Assembly (NCBI GenBank): GCA_947630285.1
Contig: CANRHD010000009.1
Span: forward strand, 1 to 64,000
From: an uncultured Clostridia bacterium
GTDB lineage: Bacteria; Bacillota; Clostridia; Oscillospirales; Acutalibacteraceae
DNA length: 64,000 nt
Direction of reading: 5' to 3'
Shown here: piece after piece, positions 34,018-42,571 of the stretch
Layout: each line of letters opens with the position of its first letter
Position numbering within the stretch: the first letter of the stretch is position 1
Position numbers and translations under genes: made by a program
Notes under the pieces: model-generated
What the model was told of the DNA's origin: nothing
The model's database searches: none
The model's input: only the letters and a program-made list of their open reading frames with translations

Positions 34018-35550
34018 ATGAAAAAGATAAAGGCTAAGGTCATTATACCCGTAATTGCCGTGGTTTTGGCGGCAGCGCTTGCGGTTGTGGGCGTAAAGGT
34101 GGTTTACCCGAAATACAAGAGCAACGGCCCTCTTAAAATAACGGTGGACAGGAGCAGGGAAATAAGCACCTTTGACGGCTTCGGAGCCTCCGCCTGCTGG
34201 TGGTCGCAGGTTTGCGGCGGAAGCGATAAGGCCGAGGAGGTTGCAAAACTGCTTTTCAGCAGGGACGGCCTTGCCCTTAATATTTACAGATACAATATCG
34301 GCGCCGGCGAGGCGGACAATGTCAACAGCATTATAAATAACAGCTGGAGGGCGACCGAAAGCTTTTATGTCTATGACGAGGCGGCAAAAAAGTACAAATA
34401 TGACTTCACCCGTGACGCCAATTCGCAGAAAATGCTTGATTTGGCTCTTTCATACGGCGTGGTTGATACGGTAGTGCTTTTTGCAAATTCTCCGCATTAC
34501 TCTATGACCGTTTCGGGCAAGGCAAGCGGAGGGGACGAACAGTTTGTATCAAACCTGCCCAAGGAAAATTACGGCGCTTATGTCGATTATTTTCTTACGA
34601 TAACGCAGTATTTCCTTGATAAAGGCGTACCGGTAAAATATATCAGCCCCGTAAACGAACCGCAGTGGGGCTGGGGCGGCGGCAACGCCACGCAGGAGGG
34701 CTGTCATTACACCTCCGAGGAAATTTACGAGCTTTACAGGCTCTTTGCGCAGGAAATTCAAAAGCGGAATATGCCCGTTAAGCTCTCCGCTCCGGAAAGC
34801 GGCGCCATTGACGACGACGCCAAGGAGTGGTTCAAGGCCCTTTATGAGGACGAAACCGTCAAAAAATCTCTCGGCACGCTTTCGTATCACAGCTATTGGT
34901 CCGATGATTTTGTCGATAGGAAAATTGATTTCGGCAACTGGCTCAGGGAAAATGTGCCCGACGCCAAGGTCGAGATGTCCGAATGGTGTCAGCTCCCGTG
35001 CAGTGCGGATACAACTTCGATTTTCGGAGCGCTTACGCAGGCGAGGGTAATCGCAAACGATTTGCAGTACGGCAGGGTAAACAGCTGGAGCGCATGGGTC
35101 GGGGTCAATGAGAACGGCATCGCACAGGACGGCAAAAATTACTCGGACGGCCTTTTGGTGGCTTCAAAGGATTTTTCCGAATGTGAAAAGGCTATCAGAT
35201 ATTATGCAATGGAGCATTTCAGCAAGTTTATTCCGTCGGGAAGCGTTCAGCTTGAAACGCAAAAGAATATAGACGATTTAAAGACCTGGAACTCCGACAA
35301 CCCCGAGGACGAGGAGCTTCGCAATATCTATTCCACAAGCACCGTCGCTTTCCGCACGCCCGACAATAAAATTGTAGTGGTTGTTGTAAATGAGGGCGGC
35401 GAGAGGAAGCTGAAAATAGATGTTGACGGCGTAAGCCAAATGAAAGTATATACCACCACCGAGGAGGAGCAGATGGCGGAAACCTACAGCGGAAATATTA
35501 AAGCGGTAACTTCACCGCAGTACAGTATAACAACGCTTGTGCTTGAATAG
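34018..35550 (+). CDS. Secreted or membrane-anchored GH30 family glycoside hydrolase
   Basis: 510 residues. An N-terminal hydrophobic segment (IIPVIAVVLAAALAVVGVKV) anchors or exports it. The GH30 barrel starts ISTFDGFGASACWW, with acid/base Glu in SPVNEPQWGWGGG (about 214) and nucleophile Glu in VEMSEWCQLP (about 321), and a C-terminal beta domain ending ITTLVLE. The subfamily is uncertain: beta-1,6-galactanase, xylanase and glucosylceramidase-like activities all occur. It stands 36 bases after the fumarase gene. The final hairpin is a terminator that has been duplicated around a mobile element. Confidence 0.85.
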   Translation: MKKIKAKVIIPVIAVVLAAALAVVGVKVVYPKYKSNGPLKITVDRSREISTFDGFGASACWWSQVCGGSDKAEEVAKLLFSRDGLALNIYRYNIGAGEADNVNSIINNSWRATESFYVYDEAAKKYKYDFTRDANSQKMLDLALSYGVVDTVVLFANSPHYSMTVSGKASGGDEQFVSNLPKENYGAYVDYFLTITQYFLDKGVPVKYISPVNEPQWGWGGGNATQEGCHYTSEEIYELYRLFAQEIQKRNMPVKLSAPESGAIDDDAKEWFKALYEDETVKKSLGTLSYHSYWSDDFVDRKIDFGNWLRENVPDAKVEMSEWCQLPCSADTTSIFGALTQARVIANDLQYGRVNSWSAWVGVNENGIAQDGKNYSDGLLVASKDFSECEKAIRYYAMEHFSKFIPSGSVQLETQKNIDDLKTWNSDNPEDEELRNIYSTSTVAFRTPDNKIVVVVVNEGGERKLKIDVDGVSQMKVYTTTEEEQMAETYSGNIKAVTSPQYSITTLVLE

Positions 35551-35591
35551 TTTGGCTTGTATGTTCTATTAAAATCGTAATAAAAATATAT

Positions 35592-35909
35592 CAGCGGCAG
35601 AGATCGTAACCTCTGCCGCTTCAGTCTGTCGATAAACTGTTTTGCGATAGCAAAATGTCCAAAGTTTTCGGCCGCCTTTTTCAAAAGGCGGTGGGGTCGA
35701 GGGGCAAAGCCCCCGGCGCAGTCCGCAGACTGCGAAATTCTTATACTCAAAAAAGCGCAGGAGGGGCGCAAAACAGTCCGGTGGACTGTTTTGCGGTGGG
35801 GAACCCACGCATGGGGTTCCCAATAATCTTACTCCTTTTGTGCATATTGCCAAGTGACACATACTTTTTCTACACCCTGCAGCGGCAGAGATCAAAACCT
35901 CTGCCGCTT
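35592..35909 (+). mobile_element. Non-autonomous terminal-inverted-repeat element (copy 3) between duplicated terminator hairpins
   Basis: The element is 35622-35879 (258 bp), starting CAGTCTGTCGATAAAC; the other end, reverse complemented, starts CAGGGTGTAGAAAAAG. Thirty-base copies of a terminator hairpin (arms AGCGGCAGAG and CTCTGCCGCT) lie on both sides, at 35592-35621 and 35880-35909, differing only in two loop bases. The right copy keeps the T-rich tail and serves as the shared end of GH30 and the convergent DUF2461 gene. Confidence 0.88.
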
Positions 35910-35922
35910 AAGTTTTAATTTT

Positions 35923-36582
35923 TTACTGTGCAAGCCTTTGCGTAAAATCCTTTAAATCAAGAAAAGCCTCTGCGATTTCATTTTTCAGAGCGCAGGAGAA
36001 TAAATTATCGTTAATTGCCCGTACTTTTGAAACGGAAAAGGTTTTCATATTGAGAAGCTGTTTTGCGCTACAGGGCTCAATATCGGGAAAACGGTCTCTT
36101 TTATAGCCTGTGCCCGATATTTCAAAGCCTTTTAATTTTAAATCGTCAACAAGCGACGAAAACAGCTTTGTATTTGCGCTGATTTTTTCTTTCAGCTTAT
36201 TAACGCCGCCCGTGCTTGCCTTGTAAATTCTCAATCCGTAACCGTAAGCTTCGTATCCCATATCAAAATACAGTCCGAGCATATCGCTTGATTTGCCTGC
36301 CTGCCGAAAGCGCAGATACATATACTCCTTTAAAGGCGCAGTCGGTGAAAATCGCCTGTCGGCATAGGGCGAAGAAATGCACCTTACGGGCTTTGTTTCA
36401 AAGCTCATATTAAATTGACCGATAACCTCCAGTAAATCGAGATATAAAAGATTTAGAGGCAGGGAAATGTATTTTTTGTAGTCTGCGGCGTTTTTTGCCT
36501 GATTTTCCAATGTGTTTGAAAAACGCAGGGCAAAGAGAAAATCCACAGCCTTTTTGTCAAAGCCTTTAAAATTATTTTCCAT
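35923..36582 (-). CDS. DUF2461-like protein
   Basis: A 219-residue protein resembling the DUF2461/TIGR02453 family: NFKGFDKKAVDFLFALRFSN, then RFSPTAPLKEYMYLRFRQ, GLYFDMGYEAYGYGLRIY and GYKRDRFPD. The family has no settled function. I chose the ATG at 36582, eight bases after GGAG, instead of the ATG eight codons upstream. It converges on the GH30 gene through the duplicated terminator. Confidence 0.6.
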   Translation of the reverse strand: MENNFKGFDKKAVDFLFALRFSNTLENQAKNAADYKKYISLPLNLLYLDLLEVIGQFNMSFETKPVRCISSPYADRRFSPTAPLKEYMYLRFRQAGKSSDMLGLYFDMGYEAYGYGLRIYKASTGGVNKLKEKISANTKLFSSLVDDLKLKGFEISGTGYKRDRFPDIEPCSAKQLLNMKTFSVSKVRAINDNLFSCALKNEIAEAFLDLKDFTQRLAQ

Positions 36583-36728
36583 AGCCGTTTCTCCGTTTTT
36601 TAGCATAATTAACCTCTATTCCGTTTTGAAACCGTTGCCCTAATTATACATTTGCTTTCTATATAAATCTCGGAAGTTATTTAGCGGTAATTCACTCATA
36701 TTACCCATTCCTTTGCATTCATTTTCAA

Positions 36729-38915
36729 TCATAATATATCAGACAAAACTGCCCAATCATCACTCTCTATATCATCAGAGTAATGCTCCATACAGATGCA
36801 AAGTTCATCGGTTGTTGCATCGTTACGGACAATACCGCCTTTTAAGCCGTGTTCGTCAAGGTATGCCTTTAACACGCCGAATTTCTTTGGCGTATAAAGA
36901 TCTATGTCTTGGCTATTGCCGCTGCGGTCAAAGCCGCCCTTTGTTTCGATGATCCAGATTTCGCCGTTTACTGAAATAAGATAATCGGGGTAGAACAGCT
37001 TTTGCCTATTGGAATTGTCTGTGTAAACGATGGACAAGTATTCGTTGCCCTTGTCCCCGTTTTTATACCACCATTCCACGCTGTCGGAACGCTCACAGAA
37101 TTTTTCAAATTTAACCTCTGGCGTAGATCGCGGAGCGGCAGATGATAAGTAATTCTGATATACATTTTTCTTCATCACAAGCTGTGTTTTCGCCTCACCG
37201 TTGTAGGTAAACAAGCAAGACTGCGGAATACGGAATTCATAATAGGATTTTCTCGGCATATCAAGCTGTATCTGAGCCAATTCATAAGCCATAGCTTCAC
37301 GCACCAAATGGCGAAGTCGGTCTGCATTGTTGATGACAAAAGCATATACGCTTCTCGGCTCCAAAGAAAGAATTTTGCGTGTGTAGGTAAAATTCTTATC
37401 AAACAGCTTGCGGATAATCGTATTCATATAGGAATACTCCATACCGATTTCCAAGCCAATTTTACCGATAGTACGATGATATTCACGTCCGTGTTTATGC
37501 GTACTTAACGATTCAACGACCTTGATATCATTCAGATCCGTAGATGAAAAATCCAGCGTTGCGGCTTCCCCTGAAAAAGTGTGTTTCACAATATTCTCAT
37601 TTAATTCAAAGCCGGCGGTCTGCAAACGGGTACGATTTTCTGTTTTATTCGCTGTGACGCCGTATTCTTTTTCTGCGTAAGAGGCGATTGCTTGTAATGC
37701 TTTTTGCGGATTACGTGTGGATGTCACCATCGTTCTCTGCTCGCCTGTAAGTGTTATGTTTTTATACTCGTTTTTAAGGAAAATGGTACAGGCGTTTAAT
37801 GCACTTTTATCGAGAGCCATTTTTACGCCTGCGGTAAATTTTTCATCGAAGGTGTAAAGATAGCAACTGTCGAGCAAGTCACTTTCATAATGTTTTGCTT
37901 CGGGCATACGGCGGATACGGCCTATCGTTTGTATCTCAAAGGTTTCGTCCATATTGTCACGGAGTTTCACAAGAATATGCGCTCTCGGACAGTCCCAACC
38001 CGTTGCAACCGCTTGTTTTATGATAACCGCAGAGACGGAGGCATTAGGCTCTTCAATACCCTCCAAGTTTTCGTGCCGGTCGGAGAGCCAAACCGCAAGT
38101 TGACCGTTTTCATAGGTCAACCCCTGCGTTTCAAGATAGCGTTCAACGCCGTCCTGCAAGATTTCCGATTTATTCGGGATTTGAATTACAATCAACGGGT
38201 TTATATCGGTATTACGCTGTAAAAACTCTGCACGGAGCTCCCGTTGCTTTTGGAGAGCCTTTTCAAGAAGGAACGCCGTTTGATCTTCCGTTTCCACCGT
38301 CTGCGGAAAGTCTTGATTAATAACAAGCAGTTTTTTAATAAGCCCGGCAGTAATAACATCTTCTTCGGGGATTTCTATGATTTCCGCCTTTGCTATGCCC
38401 TTCGGCGTTGCGGAACAGCGAATGATCTTTTCCGTATGAAAATACTGTATGATCTCGTCAGCTTTTATCGTGTTGTTCTGATGGCTTTCATCAACGATAA
38501 TCACAAAGCGTAAGTCGTCATTCAAGGCGTTCCGGATATGCTCTAAAAAATTCGTGCGTTCACTGTCTTTCAGAGCATTGTTGCCCTTTTTGGTGAGCTT
38601 TTCCCAGTTAATGAAGCAACTGTCGTTTTCTTCAAAACCCGAGGTCATAACATCGGAAAGCAGTTTTGTCTGTGAAGTGTGGATATATTCATCCATTTTT
38701 GCCTTGCTCTGTTCTTCAAGGTTGCCCTTGCCCGGCGTGAGCCAAACAAAAACGGTTTTCGGGAAAGACTGTATGTACTGATGCATAAAATAAGTTAAAA
38801 TAATTGTCTTTCCGCTTCCCGTCGGGCTTTTGAGTATAATATCACGGGTGGTGGGCTTGTCCATCGCTTCAAATAGTGATTTCACTGCGTTTAATTGAAA
38901 TTCTTTAAGTATCAT
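36729..38915 (-). CDS. res: Type III restriction endonuclease, Res subunit
   Basis: A 728-residue DEAD-type superfamily 2 helicase-nuclease: Walker A SPTGSGKT (about 30-37), VDESHQNN, CSATPKG, the helicase motif TIGRIRRMPEA, and a C-terminal PD-(D/E)xK-like nuclease segment with YPDYLISVNGEIWIIETKGG. It would cut unmethylated DNA together with Mod after ATP-dependent communication between two sites. Its start overlaps the stop of the small membrane protein gene by one base. Base composition and codon use are more AT-rich than flanking housekeeping genes, suggesting acquisition. Confidence 0.93.
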   Translation of the reverse strand: MILKEFQLNAVKSLFEAMDKPTTRDIILKSPTGSGKTIILTYFMHQYIQSFPKTVFVWLTPGKGNLEEQSKAKMDEYIHTSQTKLLSDVMTSGFEENDSCFINWEKLTKKGNNALKDSERTNFLEHIRNALNDDLRFVIIVDESHQNNTIKADEIIQYFHTEKIIRCSATPKGIAKAEIIEIPEEDVITAGLIKKLLVINQDFPQTVETEDQTAFLLEKALQKQRELRAEFLQRNTDINPLIVIQIPNKSEILQDGVERYLETQGLTYENGQLAVWLSDRHENLEGIEEPNASVSAVIIKQAVATGWDCPRAHILVKLRDNMDETFEIQTIGRIRRMPEAKHYESDLLDSCYLYTFDEKFTAGVKMALDKSALNACTIFLKNEYKNITLTGEQRTMVTSTRNPQKALQAIASYAEKEYGVTANKTENRTRLQTAGFELNENIVKHTFSGEAATLDFSSTDLNDIKVVESLSTHKHGREYHRTIGKIGLEIGMEYSYMNTIIRKLFDKNFTYTRKILSLEPRSVYAFVINNADRLRHLVREAMAYELAQIQLDMPRKSYYEFRIPQSCLFTYNGEAKTQLVMKKNVYQNYLSSAAPRSTPEVKFEKFCERSDSVEWWYKNGDKGNEYLSIVYTDNSNRQKLFYPDYLISVNGEIWIIETKGGFDRSGNSQDIDLYTPKKFGVLKAYLDEHGLKGGIVRNDATTDELCICMEHYSDDIESDDWAVLSDIL

Positions 38916-39295
38916 TATCTCTTCCCGCCTCTTTTATTGGATGCACTTCTTATTCCTTTCGCAAACTCTGCTTGGACTTCAGGCATTTTCATGGCCTCGC
39001 CTACAACATTATTAATGAGGTTTTGATTTAGAGCGTTTTCACTTTCGATTTTCGCAAGTTCAAGTTTGTGCTTATGTTCAAGTTCCAACTTTTCTAATTC
39101 CTGTTGGTGTTGCTGGGTCAATGAGTCAATATCTACCTTATGCTGTTCCATTAGTCGGTCAATATCATGCTTATTTTGTGTTTCAAGGAGCTTGATTTGT
39201 GTCGATGAATTTTTTCGTGCAACCAAATATGAGACAACCCCTGTAATAACTGCAGGTATGCACGAAATCAATAAGGTTTGTATAAATTCTGTCAT
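38915..39295 (-). CDS. Small membrane-anchored coiled-coil protein inside a type III R-M operon
   Basis: 126 residues: an N-terminal membrane helix (TLLISCIPAVITGVVSYLVA), then a long charged helix (DIDRLMEQHKVDIDSLTQQH; LEKLELEHKHKLELAKIESE) that should form a coiled coil, and a basic tail. It begins five bases after the mod stop and overlaps res by one base, so it is part of the operon. I do not recognise the family. A structural or regulatory role, or an added defence function at the membrane, are possibilities only. Confidence 0.75.
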   Translation of the reverse strand: MTEFIQTLLISCIPAVITGVVSYLVARKNSSTQIKLLETQNKHDIDRLMEQHKVDIDSLTQQHQQELEKLELEHKHKLELAKIESENALNQNLINNVVGEAMKMPEVQAEFAKGIRSASNKRGGKR

Positions 39296-39300
39296 TGTTT

Positions 39301-40926
39301 TTACCTTTCCTGTAAATCCTTGTAATAGTAATCGGGGATAATACTTATTTCTATTCCTTGCGCCTTCAAGGCTTTTTCCTGCGCCTGCGTTGGTAAAAGG
39401 TCATGACCCATATACAGCTTTTTGCACTTGGAAAATGCATCTGTATTTGACACAAAGGCTTCAAGCTCCTCCTCGGTCAGCACAATACCGATTTCGGCGT
39501 TGCCTATGAAATTTATGCCGTTTTCAAGCTCCACAAGCTCACGAATATGCTTCAAGAGTTCATCGGCATATTCATAGTACATTTGCTCGTCTATCGGAAC
39601 ATAGTCTACCTTGTAATATTTAAGGCTTGCTTCGTAATTTTCTTTATCAATCACACGCTTGATGCGCTCGTATGTGACATCACGGCAAATATTGTTTTCA
39701 TTATTTGTGCAGAGGATGAATTTGCGATTTCCACTGTCTTTTGCATTTAGCTTCATTACTGCGTGTCCTGTTGTGCCTGAGCCTGCAAAAAAATCAAGTA
39801 CACAGCCGTTTCTATTTCCAATTTCAAGACATCTCTTAATTAGGTCTGTGGGTTTTGGATTATCAAAAGTATTAGACTTTCCCATAATTGCTTCTAACTC
39901 ACCACTTCCGGCGGTGTTTTGTGGCAAATCATTCCACAGAGTATCAATTCTCTTGCCCTCGTTTTCTCTTTCATTCCAATAGTCTTTTACTCTTAAACTT
40001 TTTCCACTCAAGACTAAGCGGTTATCGTTTTCCAAACCCTTAATTTTCTCGTATTTCATGCGCCAGCCCTTTGGTGGACATGGCCATATCTTGCCCATAT
40101 TATCAACATAGTCATATGTTGTTTCAGGACCGGGATCACGAGGTTTTTGCAGACTTACTGTCTGATACTTTCCCCTACCGTCATTGTCATCAAATTTGAA
40201 TAACTTTTGTGAGGCTTCGGAAAGAGGTTTATATGCGGAATTAAGTGTGTATGCACTACCTTTGGAATATAGCAAAACATATTCTGTATTTACCGTAAAT
40301 TTACCTTTTTCGGTTTTAGCACTTGAATTGCGTTGCCATATGAAAAGATTGATAAAAAAATCTGCACCGAACACTTCATCACAAAGCAATTTTAGTGCCG
40401 CTACCTCATTGTCATCAATAGAAATGAAAACCAATCCTGTTTCAGTCAAAAGGTGTTTAGCCACCTCTAAACGAACTTTCATAAAAGAAACCCACTTACT
40501 GTGCTTGAATGTGTCTTCATTTACGACAAAATCGTCATCGTAAACGAAGTCAGTTTTTCCACGATTATACGGCGGATCTATGTAGATGAGGTCGATTTTA
40601 CCTTTGTGCGTTTTTTCAAGCAATTTAAGAGCGGCAAGGTTGTCCCCCTCGATGAGAAAATTCATTTGTCCGCCGTTGTCGATGAACAGGTCTTTCTCTT
40701 CGGTCAGTACTGGCGTATGGGTATCAAGTACATCGTCGATTTCCTCACGGTGTTCCTCAAAAACCAGTCCGTATTTCTTGCCGTTCACATCTTTCTCAAG
40801 GTCGGAAAGATAAGAGAGCAGATTACCTGTATTCTCGTCCTGCGGTGCAGCAGAAATAAAGGCTCGTATTTCTTTGATTTTATTTAACAAGTCCTCACGC
40901 TTTTGTTTTGAGATGTTTGTGCTCAT
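39301..40926 (-). CDS. mod: Type III DNA methyltransferase, Mod subunit
   Basis: A 541-residue beta-class adenine methyltransferase. Motif IV is IDPPYNRGKTDFVYDDD, and motif I, LDFFAGSGTTGHAVM, comes later in the chain, the order expected for this class. The N-terminal and C-terminal parts would bind Res and carry target recognition. It methylates one strand of an asymmetric site and provides specificity for Res. It overlaps the upstream small gene by 32 bases. Confidence 0.93.
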   Translation of the reverse strand: MSTNISKQKREDLLNKIKEIRAFISAAPQDENTGNLLSYLSDLEKDVNGKKYGLVFEEHREEIDDVLDTHTPVLTEEKDLFIDNGGQMNFLIEGDNLAALKLLEKTHKGKIDLIYIDPPYNRGKTDFVYDDDFVVNEDTFKHSKWVSFMKVRLEVAKHLLTETGLVFISIDDNEVAALKLLCDEVFGADFFINLFIWQRNSSAKTEKGKFTVNTEYVLLYSKGSAYTLNSAYKPLSEASQKLFKFDDNDGRGKYQTVSLQKPRDPGPETTYDYVDNMGKIWPCPPKGWRMKYEKIKGLENDNRLVLSGKSLRVKDYWNERENEGKRIDTLWNDLPQNTAGSGELEAIMGKSNTFDNPKPTDLIKRCLEIGNRNGCVLDFFAGSGTTGHAVMKLNAKDSGNRKFILCTNNENNICRDVTYERIKRVIDKENYEASLKYYKVDYVPIDEQMYYEYADELLKHIRELVELENGINFIGNAEIGIVLTEEELEAFVSNTDAFSKCKKLYMGHDLLPTQAQEKALKAQGIEISIIPDYYYKDLQER

Positions 40927-41224
40927 TGTTTTCCTCCGCCTGTATTTTTATCAGCTTTCCCTGCAAAATGTCTCTTTGCATAACTAACTCTCCGACAATT
41001 TGACCGTTTGTTGATTGACTGAAAGGTGTAGAGGATACAGCAAGATTCACAGCAGTAGCAGCTGCTATATCTTTATCTTTTGTCCTTAATTCTTGAATTT
41101 TTTTAATCGCTTCATTTCTGTCTAATGATCCATATTTCTCATAATTGGAAATAATGCGATCTCTTTCGCTGATGTCTTTAATCAAGGATGTTTTATCAAA
41201 TTTGTTTTTAATTGGATTACTCAT
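40895..41224 (-). CDS. Hypothetical protein at the head of the type III R-M operon
   Basis: 109 residues, largely helical and hydrophilic (KNKFDKTSLIKDISERDRII; RNEAIKKIQELRTKDKDIAA), with no membrane segment or motif that I recognise. It has AGGAGAAA before its ATG and its 3' end overlaps mod by 32 bases in another frame, which implies coupled translation. It may be an accessory or regulator of the R-M system; no function can be assigned. Confidence 0.65.
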   Translation of the reverse strand: MSNPIKNKFDKTSLIKDISERDRIISNYEKYGSLDRNEAIKKIQELRTKDKDIAAATAVNLAVSSTPFSQSTNGQIVGELVMQRDILQGKLIKIQAEENNEHKHLKTKA

Positions 41225-41424
41225 ACTACAATTTCTCCTATTATGTTATTAATAAAATACAGCTTTAACAAGTTACTTCTACGACTTGTTGCAGATAAAA
41301 ACATTTGAAATTATTTTTATCAATATTCAAATGTCATAATTAACCATTTTATATAATACCGCAAAATCTTCGGCTTTTCAACCCGATTGCCAAGATTTCA
41401 AAAAATATTACATTATAAAAGTTT

Positions 41425-41603
41425 ACAAGCTGACCCGGACGAGAATCACAGGCGTGCGCCTGTGTATTGCTACGCAATTATCGTATTATATGTCCCTTTT
41501 GCTCGTACCTCGCAAAAGATGGACGATGAGTTCAATTCTCTTGTTATACTTTATAAATTTGTTTGCACCGCACCTTTTCACTTATACTATTACTTATTAC
41601 TTG
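41425..41603 (-). repeat. tRNA-Glu tail-derived repeat element
   Basis: Read on the minus strand, after the tRNA-Glu terminator, comes an inverted T-arm copy (GAGAATTGAACTC), then the core TCGTCCATCTTTTGC...GAGCAAAAGGGACATA (41489-41526) shared with the tRNA-Arg locus, hairpins (ACAGGCGCACGCCTGT), and a 16-base direct copy of the tRNA 3' end (41431-41446, equal to 41646-41661). No gene is visible in the 41225-41642 interval. Confidence 0.8.
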
Positions 41604-41643
41604 CAAATAAATATCCCCCGGCTACGCCGAGGGATATTTATTT
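41604..41643 (-). terminator. Terminator of the tRNA-Met/tRNA-Glu unit
   Basis: AAATAAATATCCC and GGGATATTTATTT extend through CGGC/GCCG into a nearly perfect long stem immediately after the tRNA CCA end. Confidence 0.8.
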
Positions 41644-41717
41644 GGTGACCCGGACGAGAATTGAACTCGTGTTACCGCCGTGAAAGGGCGGTGTCTTAAC
41701 CGCTTGACCACCGGGCC
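41643..41717 (-). tRNA. tRNA-Glu (anticodon TTC)
   Basis: Minus strand: acceptor GGCCCGG with CCGGGTC, anticodon loop CTTTCAC between CCGCC and GGCGG, T arm CGAGTTCAATTCTCG, encoded CCA. It follows tRNA-Met by four bases and shares its promoter. Confidence 0.95.
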
Positions 41718-41721
41718 GTAT

Positions 41722-41798
41722 TGGTAGCGGCAGTGGGACTTGAACCTACGACCTTCCGGGTATGAACCGGACGCTCTAGCCAGCTAAGCTATGCCGCC
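41722..41798 (-). tRNA. tRNA-Met (anticodon CAT), elongator type
   Basis: Minus strand: GGCGGCATAGCTTAGCTGGC, anticodon loop TTCATAC between TCCGG and CCGGA, T arm with GGTTCAAGTCC, encoded CCA. The acceptor and D-arm sequence resembles elongator tRNA-Met, but a lysidine tRNA-Ile cannot be excluded from the anticodon alone. Confidence 0.9.
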
Positions 41799-41837
41799 AT
41801 TTTGATTTTTGCCTCAACCTTTGTTTTCGGCTTGATT

Positions 41838-41866
41838 ATTATAATATATAAAAATCGTATTGTCAA
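41838..41866 (-). promoter_or_regulatory. Consensus promoter of tRNA-Met/tRNA-Glu
   Basis: Minus strand TTGACA (41861-41866) and TATAAT (41838-41843) separated by 17 bases. Confidence 0.85.
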
Positions 41867-42076
41867 TACTTTTTTGCTCTATTTTGCAAATGCTGTCGGC
41901 TTATATCCGATTTTTTGAGAGTGTGGAATAAAAAATAATTTTTAATACCGTTCTTCGCCTATTATCGGCAAAAATCAGGGCGTTATACTTTCGTTTTGTA
42001 ACAAAAAATGCGGACAAAATCACCTGCTTGGGCGTTTAAGTGAAAGGGCTTTACCGCCTGCGAAAGGAGTTAGATT

Positions 42077-42571
42077 ATGGAAGAAAAGCTAAGTAAAAAG
42101 GAACAGGATTTTTGCAGATACTATGTCCATTTGCGTTCGCCCCGTGAGGCCGCCGCACTTGCAGGTTGGCTGTTGCTTCCCGAAAGGTGCGGAGAAAAGC
42201 TGCTTGAAAAAAAGAAAATCAGGGACGAGATCTCAAGGCTTGAAGCTCAGCAGGACGGCTTCAGGCTTGCCAAAGCCGGCTTCAGGCGCCTTGCGTTCGG
42301 CTCGGTGGCAGACGCAATAAGACTGCTCGACGGCGAAAGGGACAACATCGACGGCCTCGATTTGTTTATGGTTTCCGATATTAAAATCCCCAAGGGCGGA
42401 GGAATGGAAATTAAATTCTTTGACAGGCAGAAGGCTCTTGAAAGCCTTGCGTCAATGGAAAACCTCGCGGATAACGGCTCAAGTCTGCCGTTTTACAACG
42501 CATTGGAAAAATCTGCTTCCCTTGTTTCGGGAACGCCCGAAAACGGTTCGCTTGAAGAGGCTGATTTATGA
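42077..42571 (+). CDS. terS: Phage terminase small subunit
   Basis: 164 residues with an N-terminal helix-turn-helix typical of TerS (LSKKEQDFCRYYVHLRSPRE then AAALAGW), followed by EISRLEAQ and a central segment (FGSVADAIRLL). It recognises the packaging site and recruits the large subunit. GAAAGGAG precedes the ATG, and its last codons overlap the next gene as ATGA. First gene of the packaging and head cassette. Confidence 0.87.
   Translation: MEEKLSKKEQDFCRYYVHLRSPREAAALAGWLLLPERCGEKLLEKKKIRDEISRLEAQQDGFRLAKAGFRRLAFGSVADAIRLLDGERDNIDGLDLFMVSDIKIPKGGGMEIKFFDRQKALESLASMENLADNGSSLPFYNALEKSASLVSGTPENGSLEEADL

Noticed and set aside
36650-41640. Type III R-M operon as an island integrated at tRNA-Glu
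   Set aside because: The tRNA tail copy is only 200 bases from the tRNA; no second copy is visible at the far end near 36.65 kb and there is no integrase.
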